This document shows, in pieces, positions 10,997-19,679 of a DNA stretch of 64,000 bases. The position numbers and the translations under genes were made by a program. The stretch lies in NCBI GenBank assembly GCA_023269675.1, contig JAHFSX010000038.1, positions 1 through 64,000 on the forward strand, read 5' to 3'. The notes under the pieces were generated by a model that was not told where the DNA came from, searched no databases, and worked only from the letters and a program-made list of their open reading frames with translations. The stretch is from Verrucomicrobiota bacterium. Its GTDB lineage: Bacteria > Verrucomicrobiota > Kiritimatiellia > RFP12 > UBA1067. Each line of letters opens with the position of its first letter. The first letter of the stretch is position 1.

Positions 10997-12028
10997 ATGA
11001 CAAACGCAAGCATCAGTGTCGTGATACCCACCTTGAACTCCGGCAAGACGCTGGAGGCCTGTCTGCGCGCGATCCTGTCGCAGCGGATGACGCGGTCGGA
11101 CTATGAGATCGTCATTGCGGACGCGGGATCGTCCGACGCGACCTTGGAAATCGCCCGGAGAATGGGCGTTGACGTGATTGTCGGGAATCCTCTCAAGACC
11201 GGCGAGGCGGGCAAGACGGCGGGCATCCACGCGTCCACGGGCGAACTGATCGCGCTGGTGGACAGCGACAACCTCTTGCCGGATGAAACGTGGCTGGAGC
11301 AGATGGTCGCGCCGTTCGCGGATGCGGAAATTGTGGCCGCCGAACCGATCGCCTACACCGTCCGGAAGGAAGATCCCGCGTTGACGCGCTACTTCGCCTT
11401 GCTGGGCATGAATGACCCTCTGTGCCTGTTCACCGGGAACTATGACCGGTGGTGCGCGGTCACCGGTAAATGGACCGGGCTCGATGTCCATCAACAAGAC
11501 ATGGGCGGCTACCTGAAGCTGAGTTTGACCGAGGAGGCGCTGCCCACCATCGGCGCCAACGGCTTCGTGTTCCGGCGCAGCCTGCTGGACAAGGTGTCAT
11601 GGGATCCCTATTTCTTCGACATCGATGTGATGCACCAGGCGGTGCGGCAGGGGCTCCGGTCGGTGGCCAAGGTCAAGACCGGCATTGTTCATTTGTACTG
11701 CGCCAGGCTTGAAGACTTTGCGCGGAAGCAGCGGCGGCGCATCCGCGATTTTCTCTTTTTCGCGCAGGAGAAGCAGCGGACTTATCCGTGGGACAAGCAG
11801 CGCAAGACGGGGATTGTCTTGTTTGCGCTTGCGACGGTCACTGTGTTGCCGGTGGTGATTCAGGCGGTCATCGGTTTCATACGGAAGCCCGACCGGGCGT
11901 GGCTCTACCACGTGCCGGTCTGTTGGATCACGCTCTGGACCTACGGTGTGGGAACGTTGAGGAGGCTGTTGGGCCTCAGGCAGGCGCCGGTCGCGCGGGA
12001 CGGTTGGCAGAAGGCCAATCCGTCATGA
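10997..12028 (+). CDS. family 2 glycosyltransferase
   Basis: The 343-residue protein starts ASISVVIPTLNSGKTLEACLRAIL and has the GT-A nucleotide-sugar fold: EIVIADAGSSDAT, GKTAGIH, and the DxD motif in LIALVDSDNLLPDETW. Two hydrophobic segments near the C-terminus (about residues 275-300 and 310-325) should anchor it to the inner membrane. It probably transfers a sugar to a lipid carrier or surface polymer; the acceptor is unknown. The ATG at 10997 is preferred over the in-frame TTG at 10976 because the fold starts right after it. It is monocistronic, and convergent with the large secreted-protein gene. Confidence 0.9.
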   Translation: MTNASISVVIPTLNSGKTLEACLRAILSQRMTRSDYEIVIADAGSSDATLEIARRMGVDVIVGNPLKTGEAGKTAGIHASTGELIALVDSDNLLPDETWLEQMVAPFADAEIVAAEPIAYTVRKEDPALTRYFALLGMNDPLCLFTGNYDRWCAVTGKWTGLDVHQQDMGGYLKLSLTEEALPTIGANGFVFRRSLLDKVSWDPYFFDIDVMHQAVRQGLRSVAKVKTGIVHLYCARLEDFARKQRRRIRDFLFFAQEKQRTYPWDKQRKTGIVLFALATVTVLPVVIQAVIGFIRKPDRAWLYHVPVCWITLWTYGVGTLRRLLGLRQAPVARDGWQKANPS

Positions 12029-12064
12029 CGGACCAGTGATTTCTTGTCTAGGCGTGGCGCACGC

Positions 12065-12092
12065 CGGCTGAAGCGCGGACGCGCTTCAGCCG
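12065..12092. terminator. hairpin between convergent genes
   Basis: CGGCTGAAGCGC (12065-12076) pairs perfectly with GCGCTTCAGCCG (12081-12092) around a 4-nt loop. There is no T-tract, and the position between convergent genes supports a termination role. Confidence 0.5.
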
Positions 12093-12114
12093 ATGCGTTG
12101 TCTGAGCAGATGAC

Positions 12115-15100
12115 TCACCATACGCGCAAGGGGATGACTTCCATCAGGAGATTCCGTTCGCCGGCGTTCGCGCCAGCAATGATTTCAAACACCCCGAAGA
12201 TGCTGCGGCACAAGCTTCTCGTGCCGGGGAACGTCCCGTAGACCACAACCACAAAACGGTCAGACGGCGTTTCACGGCGTTGGACGAGCAGCAGTGTACC
12301 TGAGGACAGAACCGGGGTGCCACCCGGCAGCATTCCCGTAAGTCGGACAGCGCCGTCCGATGAGACCGCGAGCGTCACCAAGCCTCCGCCGGAGGACACC
12401 GCTCGTGTGGGTGTGATTTCCGGCACCTCAATCGGGTAAACGCCCGCAACCTGATTCAACACCTCTGCCATGCCGAAGGCTTTCCAGTCGTTGCGGACAA
12501 ACACCAGTTCAGCCTCGGGTTCGTCAACAAAGCCTGCCGTCACCGCCCCGCTCTTGTCGATGCTGAACTGTATCGGTATGGCGGTCTTGGCGCCATGGCT
12601 CGCAGCGGTCTTAACGGTGCAGCATCCGTTTGTCATCGCGCTGAAGTTGGACGCTTTAAACGTGTAATTCGTTCCCCGCATGGACAGTTTGCCGGTGATG
12701 TGACCCAGGGGGGTGACCGAGAGCCTCGCTGAGCCCTCGCCGTAGAGGCTGCCGTCGGCCCAGCCGTCGAAGTCGCCGGCCGCGTTTTCAAGGGCCGTGA
12801 CGACGATGTCCAGAAGAAGCGATGTGCCTCTGACGGTCTTCGTGTTGTTACGGAGTGTGAGTTGCAGCATCGCCTGATAGTGACCCGCGCGCGTCGGCAC
12901 GCCGGACACGCCGACGGCTCCGCTCTGTAAGGACAGGCGCAAACCGGGAGGGAGTGCACCGGTGTCGATCCGGCAAGCCATCAGGCCCTCAAGTCCGCGG
13001 TCCACCACCAGCGGGCCCACATCGCATTGCACGCCGACCGTCAGTTCGGCATTGGCAAACCGACCGGCTTCGAATTCGGGAACGCCCTGCGGCAATACCG
13101 CGACTTTCCACACCGATCCGCGCATGACCGCTTCGACGCCGAACGTGTCACACCGCACGGCGTCGATCCGCCAATAGATCGGGTTACCAAAGGCTTCAGC
13201 GGTCAGAGCCTCCAACGCCGCGGCCGGGATGGGCATATTCACGAAAACGCCGGTTCCGACGGGTTTCATGGTCGAGGGCGTCAACCCCGCATAGGCCTTG
13301 TAGTAATCACACTCGCCGCTCCAGGCGAGTCCCGCGAAATTCCGCCTTAAGATTGTCTGTCCGTTTGCCGGTACAGGTTCTGACGCTTCCGCGAGCGGCG
13401 TCCACCGGATGTTACGGATGATCCCCGTGACTTCGGGCGACTTCGCGCCGCGCTGGACTAACCATTGGATACGTTGAGGACCGGCGGGTATGGCGAGCGA
13501 GACGTTCTGCGCGGTGCGGGTGAAGGTCAGGTCATGCGTCTGACTTCCGGCCATGCAGAGGATCGCGTTGGTCCCATCCGCTCCCGAGAGCTCCGCCTCA
13601 AACGATACGAGTCCTGGGCCGTTTACTGAAATCTGGAACGCGGCTCCAGATTTATTGGCGGGGGAGTCGCAGGTCAGACCGCCGAGCTCGTTCGAGTATC
13701 TCCAGAGACCGGAAAGCTGTTTGTATTTAAGCGCCAGATTCCCAGGTTGGGCGGCAAACTCAGCGAAAGTCATGTTGATGACTTTTATAAACAGGGCTTG
13801 GATCGAACGCGCTCGCGTCATCGGCACCGTGATCGTTTGGCCTTGCAGAACGCAATCCCCGGCATCGCCTTCCCATCCCGCAAAGAACCAGCCTGGACCT
13901 GCTGTTGCTGTCAGGGCCACGCGAGCCCCTTCATTTTGCCACCCGTCCGCGGCGGAAACGGCGCCTTCGCCTTCCGTCTGCGTCGTGAGCCGGTGCTGCG
14001 TCTGCCAGTTCCAAGTCAGCGTCGCGTTGTTGGTGATCGTCAGCGTGACGTTCGTCGCGCCGGCCTGCGCGCAGGCGTTGCCTTCCACGGTCGCGCCGGT
14101 GCAGAGGTGGCGCGTGGTCCCGTCGGTGACGGGGGAAGGCACGCAGGCGGAGACGACCGCCCCTGTCGGGTGCAGGTAGGAGCCATTGTCAGGACTGGCG
14201 TTGCCGCGCGCACCCGCGACGGTCAGAATGAACGGCGGCGCGTCCTGACCTTCATTGAACCGGTCGCTGAAGTCGGTCTTGGCGTAATCCCAGATCTTCA
14301 GGTTGTCGATCGCGGCGCGGCAGGATGTCAGGCTCGCCAGGTACAGAAGACCCAGCTTGCCGTTTTCGGGAAGGGTCAGCGGAGCGGGCGGAAGGATGGC
14401 GCCGATCCACGATCCTGTGTTCAGCACGCCGTCGACGTAGACCGCCATGTGGCGCACCGGATTTGTCACGCGCGGGATGCCGTCAACACTCCAAGCGAGG
14501 GCGTAGTGGTGCCAGTCGGCGAAGGCGGCCCCCTTCAGGGCCGACGTGTATGTCCAGTTTCCGTATGTCCCTGTCCCGGCGGAACCGATGCCCCCGAGCC
14601 GCAGGCACAGACCTCCGTTTGCGGCCCCGTCGTTGCTGCTGAAATGCATCATCGGATAGGCGTTGTTCCGCGTATCTGTAACCCCGGCCAAGAAGACGCT
14701 GGTTCCCAATGGCAGCGAGTCGGGCACGTCGGACGCCTTTGCCCAGAACTCGAGGCATCCCGCCTGACGCGGGAGGACGTTTGCCGGAAAGCTCACCGCA
14801 AACTGGTTTTGGGTGCTCAGTTCCAGCGCGTTGCCGAAAACGCCCGGGACGAACGTGCCGGTGAAGGCGAGTCCGTTGGAGCCGGCCGCGCTGTTACGGA
14901 CCTCGGCTTCCGAGCCGAGGCGGTTCCAGAGTACGAGGCCTCCGGCACTCGGTCCCGGCAGCGTCGCGAAGCAGGCCACCAGCGTCCGGGCCTGCGTCAT
15001 GGATACTGTAATGACGTTGCCGCTCATCGTGCAGCCGTTCGTGTCGCCTGTCCAGCCGGAGAAGGTCCAGCCCGATGCCGGCGTAGCGATGAAAACGACA

Positions 15101-16797
15101 TTGGTGCCGGCATCGAGCCACGCGCTGGCGGCCGTGACCGTGCCTTCGCCTTCCGTCTGCGTCGTGTGCCGGTACTGCGTCTGCCAGTTCCAAGTCAGCG
15201 TCGAATCCTCGGTCACGGTGGACGCCACGATCGAACCGCTGCCGCTTGCGGGTATGCTGCCCGAGCCGGTCCAGCCTTTGCAAGCATAACGGATGCAGGC
15301 GCCGCCATCGACAAGGCCATCCACGCGGTTCGTCAGCAGCGTGCCGGCGCTGACCGTCGCAACTCCGTATCCGAACGGCAGGGGGGTTCCGCAGGGCAAC
15401 GGGGATCCTGCGGTCTGCAGCGTCACGCTGACGCAGGGAGTCACGACGAGGTTGTCCAAACTGGGCATCATGACATGGCCGTTGAAATCGACGCGGGTCA
15501 GATTGTTGAACGAGGCCGGGAACGTGAAGGTCTGGAAGTCGTTCAGCGGGCCTGTGCCGTCCATGACGCCGTCCAGCGTGAAGGTGGCCGTCACGCTGGA
15601 GCCGTCCGTTTTGCGGCCCGTGAAGATGGCATCCATGGGTATGGCGTAGACGGTGCTGTACTCGGCAAGGTCGACCTGCTTGAGGCTGAAGGGCTGCCCC
15701 CCCATGTCGAAATAGGTGTAGTATCGGGTGACCGCAAGATAGGCGGATCCGTTGTTCGGCCAGAGGGTCAGTCCGGTGTCGGTGTGCGCGTACGACCCCG
15801 GCAAGGTTCCGCCGAAATAGACGCCGCTTTGGGTGTAGTTGTCGAGCGACCGGCTGCCGTGTGGCAGGGAGGGCGGGTCAAAGGTCAACACGACATCCGC
15901 GGTGGGCGGCAATGGCCGCGCCTGCCACAACCAGGTCAGGGTGGCATTGTTAGTGAGCGTCATGGTTACGGTCGCTAAGCCCGTCAGCGAATAGGCGTTG
16001 CCTTCCACGCAGGCCCCCGTGCAAACAAAGAGGTTTGTCCCCTCGGAGATTTGCGGCGGGACGGTCGCCGTGACCGGAGTGCCGGCGGCATACCGGTTGC
16101 TCCCGTTGGCGGGTGCGGCGGTTCCCCGACCGTCCCTCACGGTGAGGGTGTGGTAGACGATATCGCCGTTCGCCGCGGAGGCGACAACCAGATTGTCCAT
16201 GGAAAAGAGGGGTTCTGTGATTTCCATGCGGACTAGGTTGATGAAGGTGGTTGGGAAGATGAACGTCTGGAAGTCGGCCTGCGGCCCCGTGCCGTCGATG
16301 ATCCCGTCGGTCACGAAGGTCACCGAAACCGACGAACCGTCGAGCTTGTAGCCGACAAAGGTGATCCGCGACCGCACCGTGTAGACGGTACTGTACTCGG
16401 CCAGGTCGACCTGCCTGGCATCAAAGAGGTCACCGCCCATCTCGACGTACCAGTCGCTAGAGAACGCGAGAAACTGAAGATAGCCGGTACCATTGTCGGG
16501 AAGTCCACTGGGCCCCGAATCGGCGTGCGCGCACGCCGATGAAACACGCCTTCTGAAGCTGACCGAGTTCTCATTGTATGCATAGATTCCTTTGGTCCCG
16601 TCCACAATCGGCGGCGGGTCAAAGGTGACGATCAGGTCCGACACCCCTTGTTGGAAGTAAGACCCTCCCATAGATGACAGATTGGCGAACGTGCTTTCTT
16701 GCTGCGTCACAGTTTGCCCCAACACGGCCATGCCGGTCAGGCTGAGGAAAACACACGGAGCCAATAGGCTGATTCCTGCTCGTTGCCAGATCTTCAT
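12115..16797 (-). CDS. large secreted multi-domain protein (LamG and InlB-type repeats)
   Basis: The 1560-residue product begins with a signal peptide (MKIWQRAGISLLAPCVFLSLTGMAVLGQ). Two homologous modules of about 160 residues follow, each with VTFDPP...QVDLAEYSTVY...DGSSV...DGTGP...DFQTF.FP..F.NL...LDNLVV. Several divergent InlB B-type repeats (GWTFSGWTGDTNGCTMSGNVITVSMTQARTLVACF) surround a LamG/concanavalin-like domain (GLVLWNRLGSEAEVRNSAAG...). The C-terminal 450 residues include a putative Ig-like segment with LPPGLRLSLQSGAVGVSGVP. The architecture suggests a surface or extracellular glycan-binding protein. AAGGAG fits the ATG at 16797 and not the earlier Met at 16860. A large antisense open frame (13747-15978) is a GC-driven shadow. 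Confidence 0.85.
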   Translation of the reverse strand: MKIWQRAGISLLAPCVFLSLTGMAVLGQTVTQQESTFANLSSMGGSYFQQGVSDLIVTFDPPPIVDGTKGIYAYNENSVSFRRRVSSACAHADSGPSGLPDNGTGYLQFLAFSSDWYVEMGGDLFDARQVDLAEYSTVYTVRSRITFVGYKLDGSSVSVTFVTDGIIDGTGPQADFQTFIFPTTFINLVRMEITEPLFSMDNLVVASAANGDIVYHTLTVRDGRGTAAPANGSNRYAAGTPVTATVPPQISEGTNLFVCTGACVEGNAYSLTGLATVTMTLTNNATLTWLWQARPLPPTADVVLTFDPPSLPHGSRSLDNYTQSGVYFGGTLPGSYAHTDTGLTLWPNNGSAYLAVTRYYTYFDMGGQPFSLKQVDLAEYSTVYAIPMDAIFTGRKTDGSSVTATFTLDGVMDGTGPLNDFQTFTFPASFNNLTRVDFNGHVMMPSLDNLVVTPCVSVTLQTAGSPLPCGTPLPFGYGVATVSAGTLLTNRVDGLVDGGACIRYACKGWTGSGSIPASGSGSIVASTVTEDSTLTWNWQTQYRHTTQTEGEGTVTAASAWLDAGTNVVFIATPASGWTFSGWTGDTNGCTMSGNVITVSMTQARTLVACFATLPGPSAGGLVLWNRLGSEAEVRNSAAGSNGLAFTGTFVPGVFGNALELSTQNQFAVSFPANVLPRQAGCLEFWAKASDVPDSLPLGTSVFLAGVTDTRNNAYPMMHFSSNDGAANGGLCLRLGGIGSAGTGTYGNWTYTSALKGAAFADWHHYALAWSVDGIPRVTNPVRHMAVYVDGVLNTGSWIGAILPPAPLTLPENGKLGLLYLASLTSCRAAIDNLKIWDYAKTDFSDRFNEGQDAPPFILTVAGARGNASPDNGSYLHPTGAVVSACVPSPVTDGTTRHLCTGATVEGNACAQAGATNVTLTITNNATLTWNWQTQHRLTTQTEGEGAVSAADGWQNEGARVALTATAGPGWFFAGWEGDAGDCVLQGQTITVPMTRARSIQALFIKVINMTFAEFAAQPGNLALKYKQLSGLWRYSNELGGLTCDSPANKSGAAFQISVNGPGLVSFEAELSGADGTNAILCMAGSQTHDLTFTRTAQNVSLAIPAGPQRIQWLVQRGAKSPEVTGIIRNIRWTPLAEASEPVPANGQTILRRNFAGLAWSGECDYYKAYAGLTPSTMKPVGTGVFVNMPIPAAALEALTAEAFGNPIYWRIDAVRCDTFGVEAVMRGSVWKVAVLPQGVPEFEAGRFANAELTVGVQCDVGPLVVDRGLEGLMACRIDTGALPPGLRLSLQSGAVGVSGVPTRAGHYQAMLQLTLRNNTKTVRGTSLLLDIVVTALENAAGDFDGWADGSLYGEGSARLSVTPLGHITGKLSMRGTNYTFKASNFSAMTNGCCTVKTAASHGAKTAIPIQFSIDKSGAVTAGFVDEPEAELVFVRNDWKAFGMAEVLNQVAGVYPIEVPEITPTRAVSSGGGLVTLAVSSDGAVRLTGMLPGGTPVLSSGTLLLVQRRETPSDRFVVVVYGTFPGTRSLCRSIFGVFEIIAGANAGERNLLMEVIPLRVW

Positions 16798-17239
16798 CGT
16801 GAGCTCCTTGACATTGTTTCTAACAATAGAAACAGTGTTCTGAAAACGACAAACGTACACTTGTATAAATACAACAGCTCAAATTTATACGAATCAGCAA
16901 AACGTGACAATAGAAAACCGGACAAAATCTTCAGGCAAAGTATAGTATTTTGCCTCAGTAGTGCCCCTGTCATTTTCTGCGACTGGTCGGTGGCCCACAT
17001 CACCTGGCTGAACCCAGGCCCTGCCGATCCCGCTCCGATCCCGCGAAACCAATAAAGCCCTTGTACGGATTATCGCGGTTTAGTATCGTTTAAAAAAAGG
17101 TTTTTTCGCTGTTTGAGGCGTGGTCATCGTCTATAAGGAGCGCTCGCTGCGTTGATGACTGGCACAGGATTTTGTAACGGTGGGTGGATTTCGGATCGCG
17201 CGGGTTTCGCAACCGGCGTGAGGGATAGGCGGACAGGAC
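16798..17239 (-). promoter_or_regulatory. AT-rich upstream region with inverted repeats
   Basis: No gene lies here. The leader of the minus-strand gene contains a perfect 8-bp hairpin TGTTTCTA/TAGAAACA (16815-16834), an inverted repeat TTGTAT-AA-ATACAA (16861-16874), and AGGCAAA/TTTGCCT (16933-16955) enclosing a TATAGTAT box. The AT-richness contrasts with the flanks, so these are candidates for promoter and operator. The part from 17040 to 17239 leads into the epimerase gene and shows nothing distinct. Confidence 0.35.
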
Positions 17240-18229
17240 ATGCGTATTCTAGTGACGGGAACGGCAGGGTTTATCGGGTTCCATTTGGCCGGAAGGCTGC
17301 TGCGGGATGGACACGAGGTGGTCGGCCTTGACAGTTTCACCGACTATTACAGTGTGCGGCTGAAGCGAGACCGACATGCGGAGCTGCTGGCGGCGCACGG
17401 CGCGTCTGGACGGTTTCGGTTTTACGAGAAAGACATGTGCGACCGCTCGGCCTTGACCGTTGTGTTTGAGGAGACCCGTCCCGATTGCGTCGTCAACCTG
17501 GCCGCGCAGCCTGGCGTGCGCTACTCGATCACACATCCCTATGCGTACCAGACGCGGAACGTTGAAGGCTTCCTGAACGTGCTGGAGTGTTGCCGCCACG
17601 CGCCGCAGAAGCCGCGGCTGGTGTACGCCTCCTCTTCGTCGGTCTACGGTGGCAACACGGCTTTGCCGTTCTCCGAAGACCAAGCCGTGGATCATCCGGT
17701 CAGTCTCTACGCGGCCACTAAAAAAGCGAATGAGTTGATGGCGCATGTGTATACCCACCTTTACGGGATCCAAACGGTGGGGCTGCGCTTCTTCACGGTG
17801 TACGGTCCGTGGTACCGCCCGGACATGGCCATGTATCTCTTTGCCGACGCGATGGTGAAGGGGCGACCGATCCAGGTGTTTAATTTCGGTGAGATGCGTC
17901 GCGATTTCACCTATGTCGATGACATCGTGGACGGCATTGTGCGCTGCGTGCAGGCCCAGACGTTCGCGCCGTACGAGATCTTCAATATCGGCAACAACCG
18001 CTCCGAGCGGCTCATGGACATGATCGGACTGCTGGCCGCCGAGTTGGGAGTCACGCCGAAGGTGGAGTTCCTGCCGATGCAAGACGGCGATGTTCCCGCC
18101 ACGTGGGCGAACATTGATAAGCTGCGCGCTAAAACCGGATACGAACCGACCACGCCGATTTCCGCGGGAATTCCCAAATTCGCGAAGTGGTTTCTTGAGT
18201 ACGCGATGAAGCAGCAGGAACGGACCTAA
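17240..18229 (+). CDS. NAD-dependent sugar-nucleotide epimerase (UDP-glucuronate 4-epimerase-like)
   Basis: This extended short-chain dehydrogenase of 329 residues has TGTAGFIG (6-13) for NAD binding and the catalytic YAATK (Tyr157-Lys161) after the SSSSVYG block. Sequence features such as GLDSFTDYYSVRLKRDR, LAAQPGVRYSITHP and FTVYGPWYRPDMAMYLFADAM are those of UDP-glucuronate 4-epimerases (CapI/LpsL type), which make UDP-galacturonate for capsule or LPS. UDP-glucose epimerase activity cannot be excluded. It sits 13 nt upstream of waaA, so the pair probably serves cell-envelope polysaccharide synthesis. Confidence 0.9.
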   Translation: MRILVTGTAGFIGFHLAGRLLRDGHEVVGLDSFTDYYSVRLKRDRHAELLAAHGASGRFRFYEKDMCDRSALTVVFEETRPDCVVNLAAQPGVRYSITHPYAYQTRNVEGFLNVLECCRHAPQKPRLVYASSSSVYGGNTALPFSEDQAVDHPVSLYAATKKANELMAHVYTHLYGIQTVGLRFFTVYGPWYRPDMAMYLFADAMVKGRPIQVFNFGEMRRDFTYVDDIVDGIVRCVQAQTFAPYEIFNIGNNRSERLMDMIGLLAAELGVTPKVEFLPMQDGDVPATWANIDKLRAKTGYEPTTPISAGIPKFAKWFLEYAMKQQERT

Positions 18230-18242
18230 CGGGCAAAACGGC

Positions 18243-19634
18243 ATGAGATGGCTCTTTTATAATGTGTTGTTTGCGGTCGCGTATCTGGCGATGTTGCCGC
18301 AGTTCCTGCTGCGGATGAGGCGCAGGGGCGGATATCGCAACCGTTTCGGCGACCGGTTCGGCCGCTATCCAGCCGACGTGTCGGCACGGCTTCAGCGCAT
18401 GGAAGGGGCGGTGTGGATCCATGCGGTGAGCGTGGGTGAGGTGTATGTGGCGGGCCAGGTGATGCTGGCCCTGCGCGAACAGGCGCCGGAGATGCGCTTC
18501 GTGTTCAGCACGACCAGTTCGACCGGCTGGAAAGAGGCGGAGAAGGTGGTCGGTCCTGAGGATGTGCTTATCTACAATCCGCTCGACTTCCCCGTGTGCG
18601 TGAAGCGGGCGCTGGCGGCGATCCGTCCCGGCGCGTTCATCCTGACCGAGTCCGAAATCTGGCCCAACGTAATCCGTTTCTGCCACCGGCGCGGGGTGCC
18701 CCTGTTTTTGGTGAATGCGCGCGTGTCCGACCGTTCCGCGCCGGGATACCGCCGGCTGCGCTTCTGGTTCGGACCGGTGCTGCGGATGTTCACGTCGATC
18801 ATGGCGCAGTCCGACGCCGATAAACGAAGGCTGGTGGCGGCGGGCGCTGAGCCGGCGCGGATCGAGGTGACGGGCAGTTTCAAATTTGACGTCGCGAACC
18901 GGAACCGGGAGAGCGAGCGTGCGGTCGCCGGATTTCTGGGGAGGCACGACGCTGGACGTGAACGGATCGTGATTCTCGGAGGGTCGACATGGCCCGGCGA
19001 GGACACGGTGCTGATCGGTATTTTCAAGCGCTTGTGCCGGCAAAACCCTGCGTTGCGGCTCGTGCTGGTGCCGCGGCATTTCGAGAAGGCTGACGCGGTC
19101 CAGGCCGAGATCGAGAAGGCGGGTTTTGTCTGCGTGCGGAAGAGCACGGAACGTCTAGGAGTTCTAAAATGCGAAAGTTCCGAAGTTCGACATTCTAACT
19201 CAGCGTCTGAGCGAACCGAGCCGTCTGACCTCCGTCCTCCGACCTCTGGCTCTGCTGTCATTCTGGGGGACACGACGGGTGAGCTGATGGGTTTTTACGG
19301 GAATGCCGATATCGTTTTTGTGGGAAAGAGTCTGTGTGAGCACGGGGCTCAGAACATGATCGAGCCGTGCCTGTGCGGCGCGGCGACGCTGGTGGGTCCG
19401 AACACGGAGAACTTCCGGCCGGTCATGTCGGACTTGCTGGATGCGGGAGCGTTGATCCAAGTGGCGGACGCGGAGGCGCTGGAGCGGGAGATCGGGCGGT
19501 TGTCCGCGGATGCGGAGTCGCGTCAGGCGCTCGGCTCTCGTGGCGTGGCAGCGGTGCTGAGACGCAAGGGTGCGGTTGGGCGCTGCGCGGCGGCGATGGC
19601 GCGCCAGATCAAGGCGAGACCCAAAGGTCAGTAG
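18243..19634 (+). CDS. waaA: 3-deoxy-D-manno-octulosonic acid transferase (KDO transferase)
   Basis: WaaA attaches Kdo to lipid A precursor at the inner membrane, which marks a diderm with LPS. The 463-residue protein has an N-terminal membrane helix, the donor-domain signatures IHAVSVGEVYVAG, STTSSTGWKEAEK and LTESEIWPNVI, then GSFKFD, ILGGSTWPGED, LVLVPRHFEKAD and GELMGFYGNADIVFVGKSL..HGAQNMIEPC. An unusual stretch of about 36 residues (from ERLGVLKCESSEVRHSNSAS to PPTSGS, roughly 19150-19256) interrupts the fold between two conserved blocks and looks like translated intergenic sequence. It shares an operon with the epimerase upstream and perhaps the membrane protein downstream. Confidence 0.93.
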   Translation: MRWLFYNVLFAVAYLAMLPQFLLRMRRRGGYRNRFGDRFGRYPADVSARLQRMEGAVWIHAVSVGEVYVAGQVMLALREQAPEMRFVFSTTSSTGWKEAEKVVGPEDVLIYNPLDFPVCVKRALAAIRPGAFILTESEIWPNVIRFCHRRGVPLFLVNARVSDRSAPGYRRLRFWFGPVLRMFTSIMAQSDADKRRLVAAGAEPARIEVTGSFKFDVANRNRESERAVAGFLGRHDAGRERIVILGGSTWPGEDTVLIGIFKRLCRQNPALRLVLVPRHFEKADAVQAEIEKAGFVCVRKSTERLGVLKCESSEVRHSNSASERTEPSDLRPPTSGSAVILGDTTGELMGFYGNADIVFVGKSLCEHGAQNMIEPCLCGAATLVGPNTENFRPVMSDLLDAGALIQVADAEALEREIGRLSADAESRQALGSRGVAAVLRRKGAVGRCAAAMARQIKARPKGQ

Positions 19635-19679
19635 AGGACGATAGGTTTTGGCGCGGCAAGAAAGAGACGGTTGGATGCT

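Noticed and set aside
13747-15978. 743-residue plus-strand open frame
   Set aside because: It is antisense to the large secreted-protein gene, Arg/Gly-rich and low in recognisable structure. It results from GC-rich third positions of the real gene.
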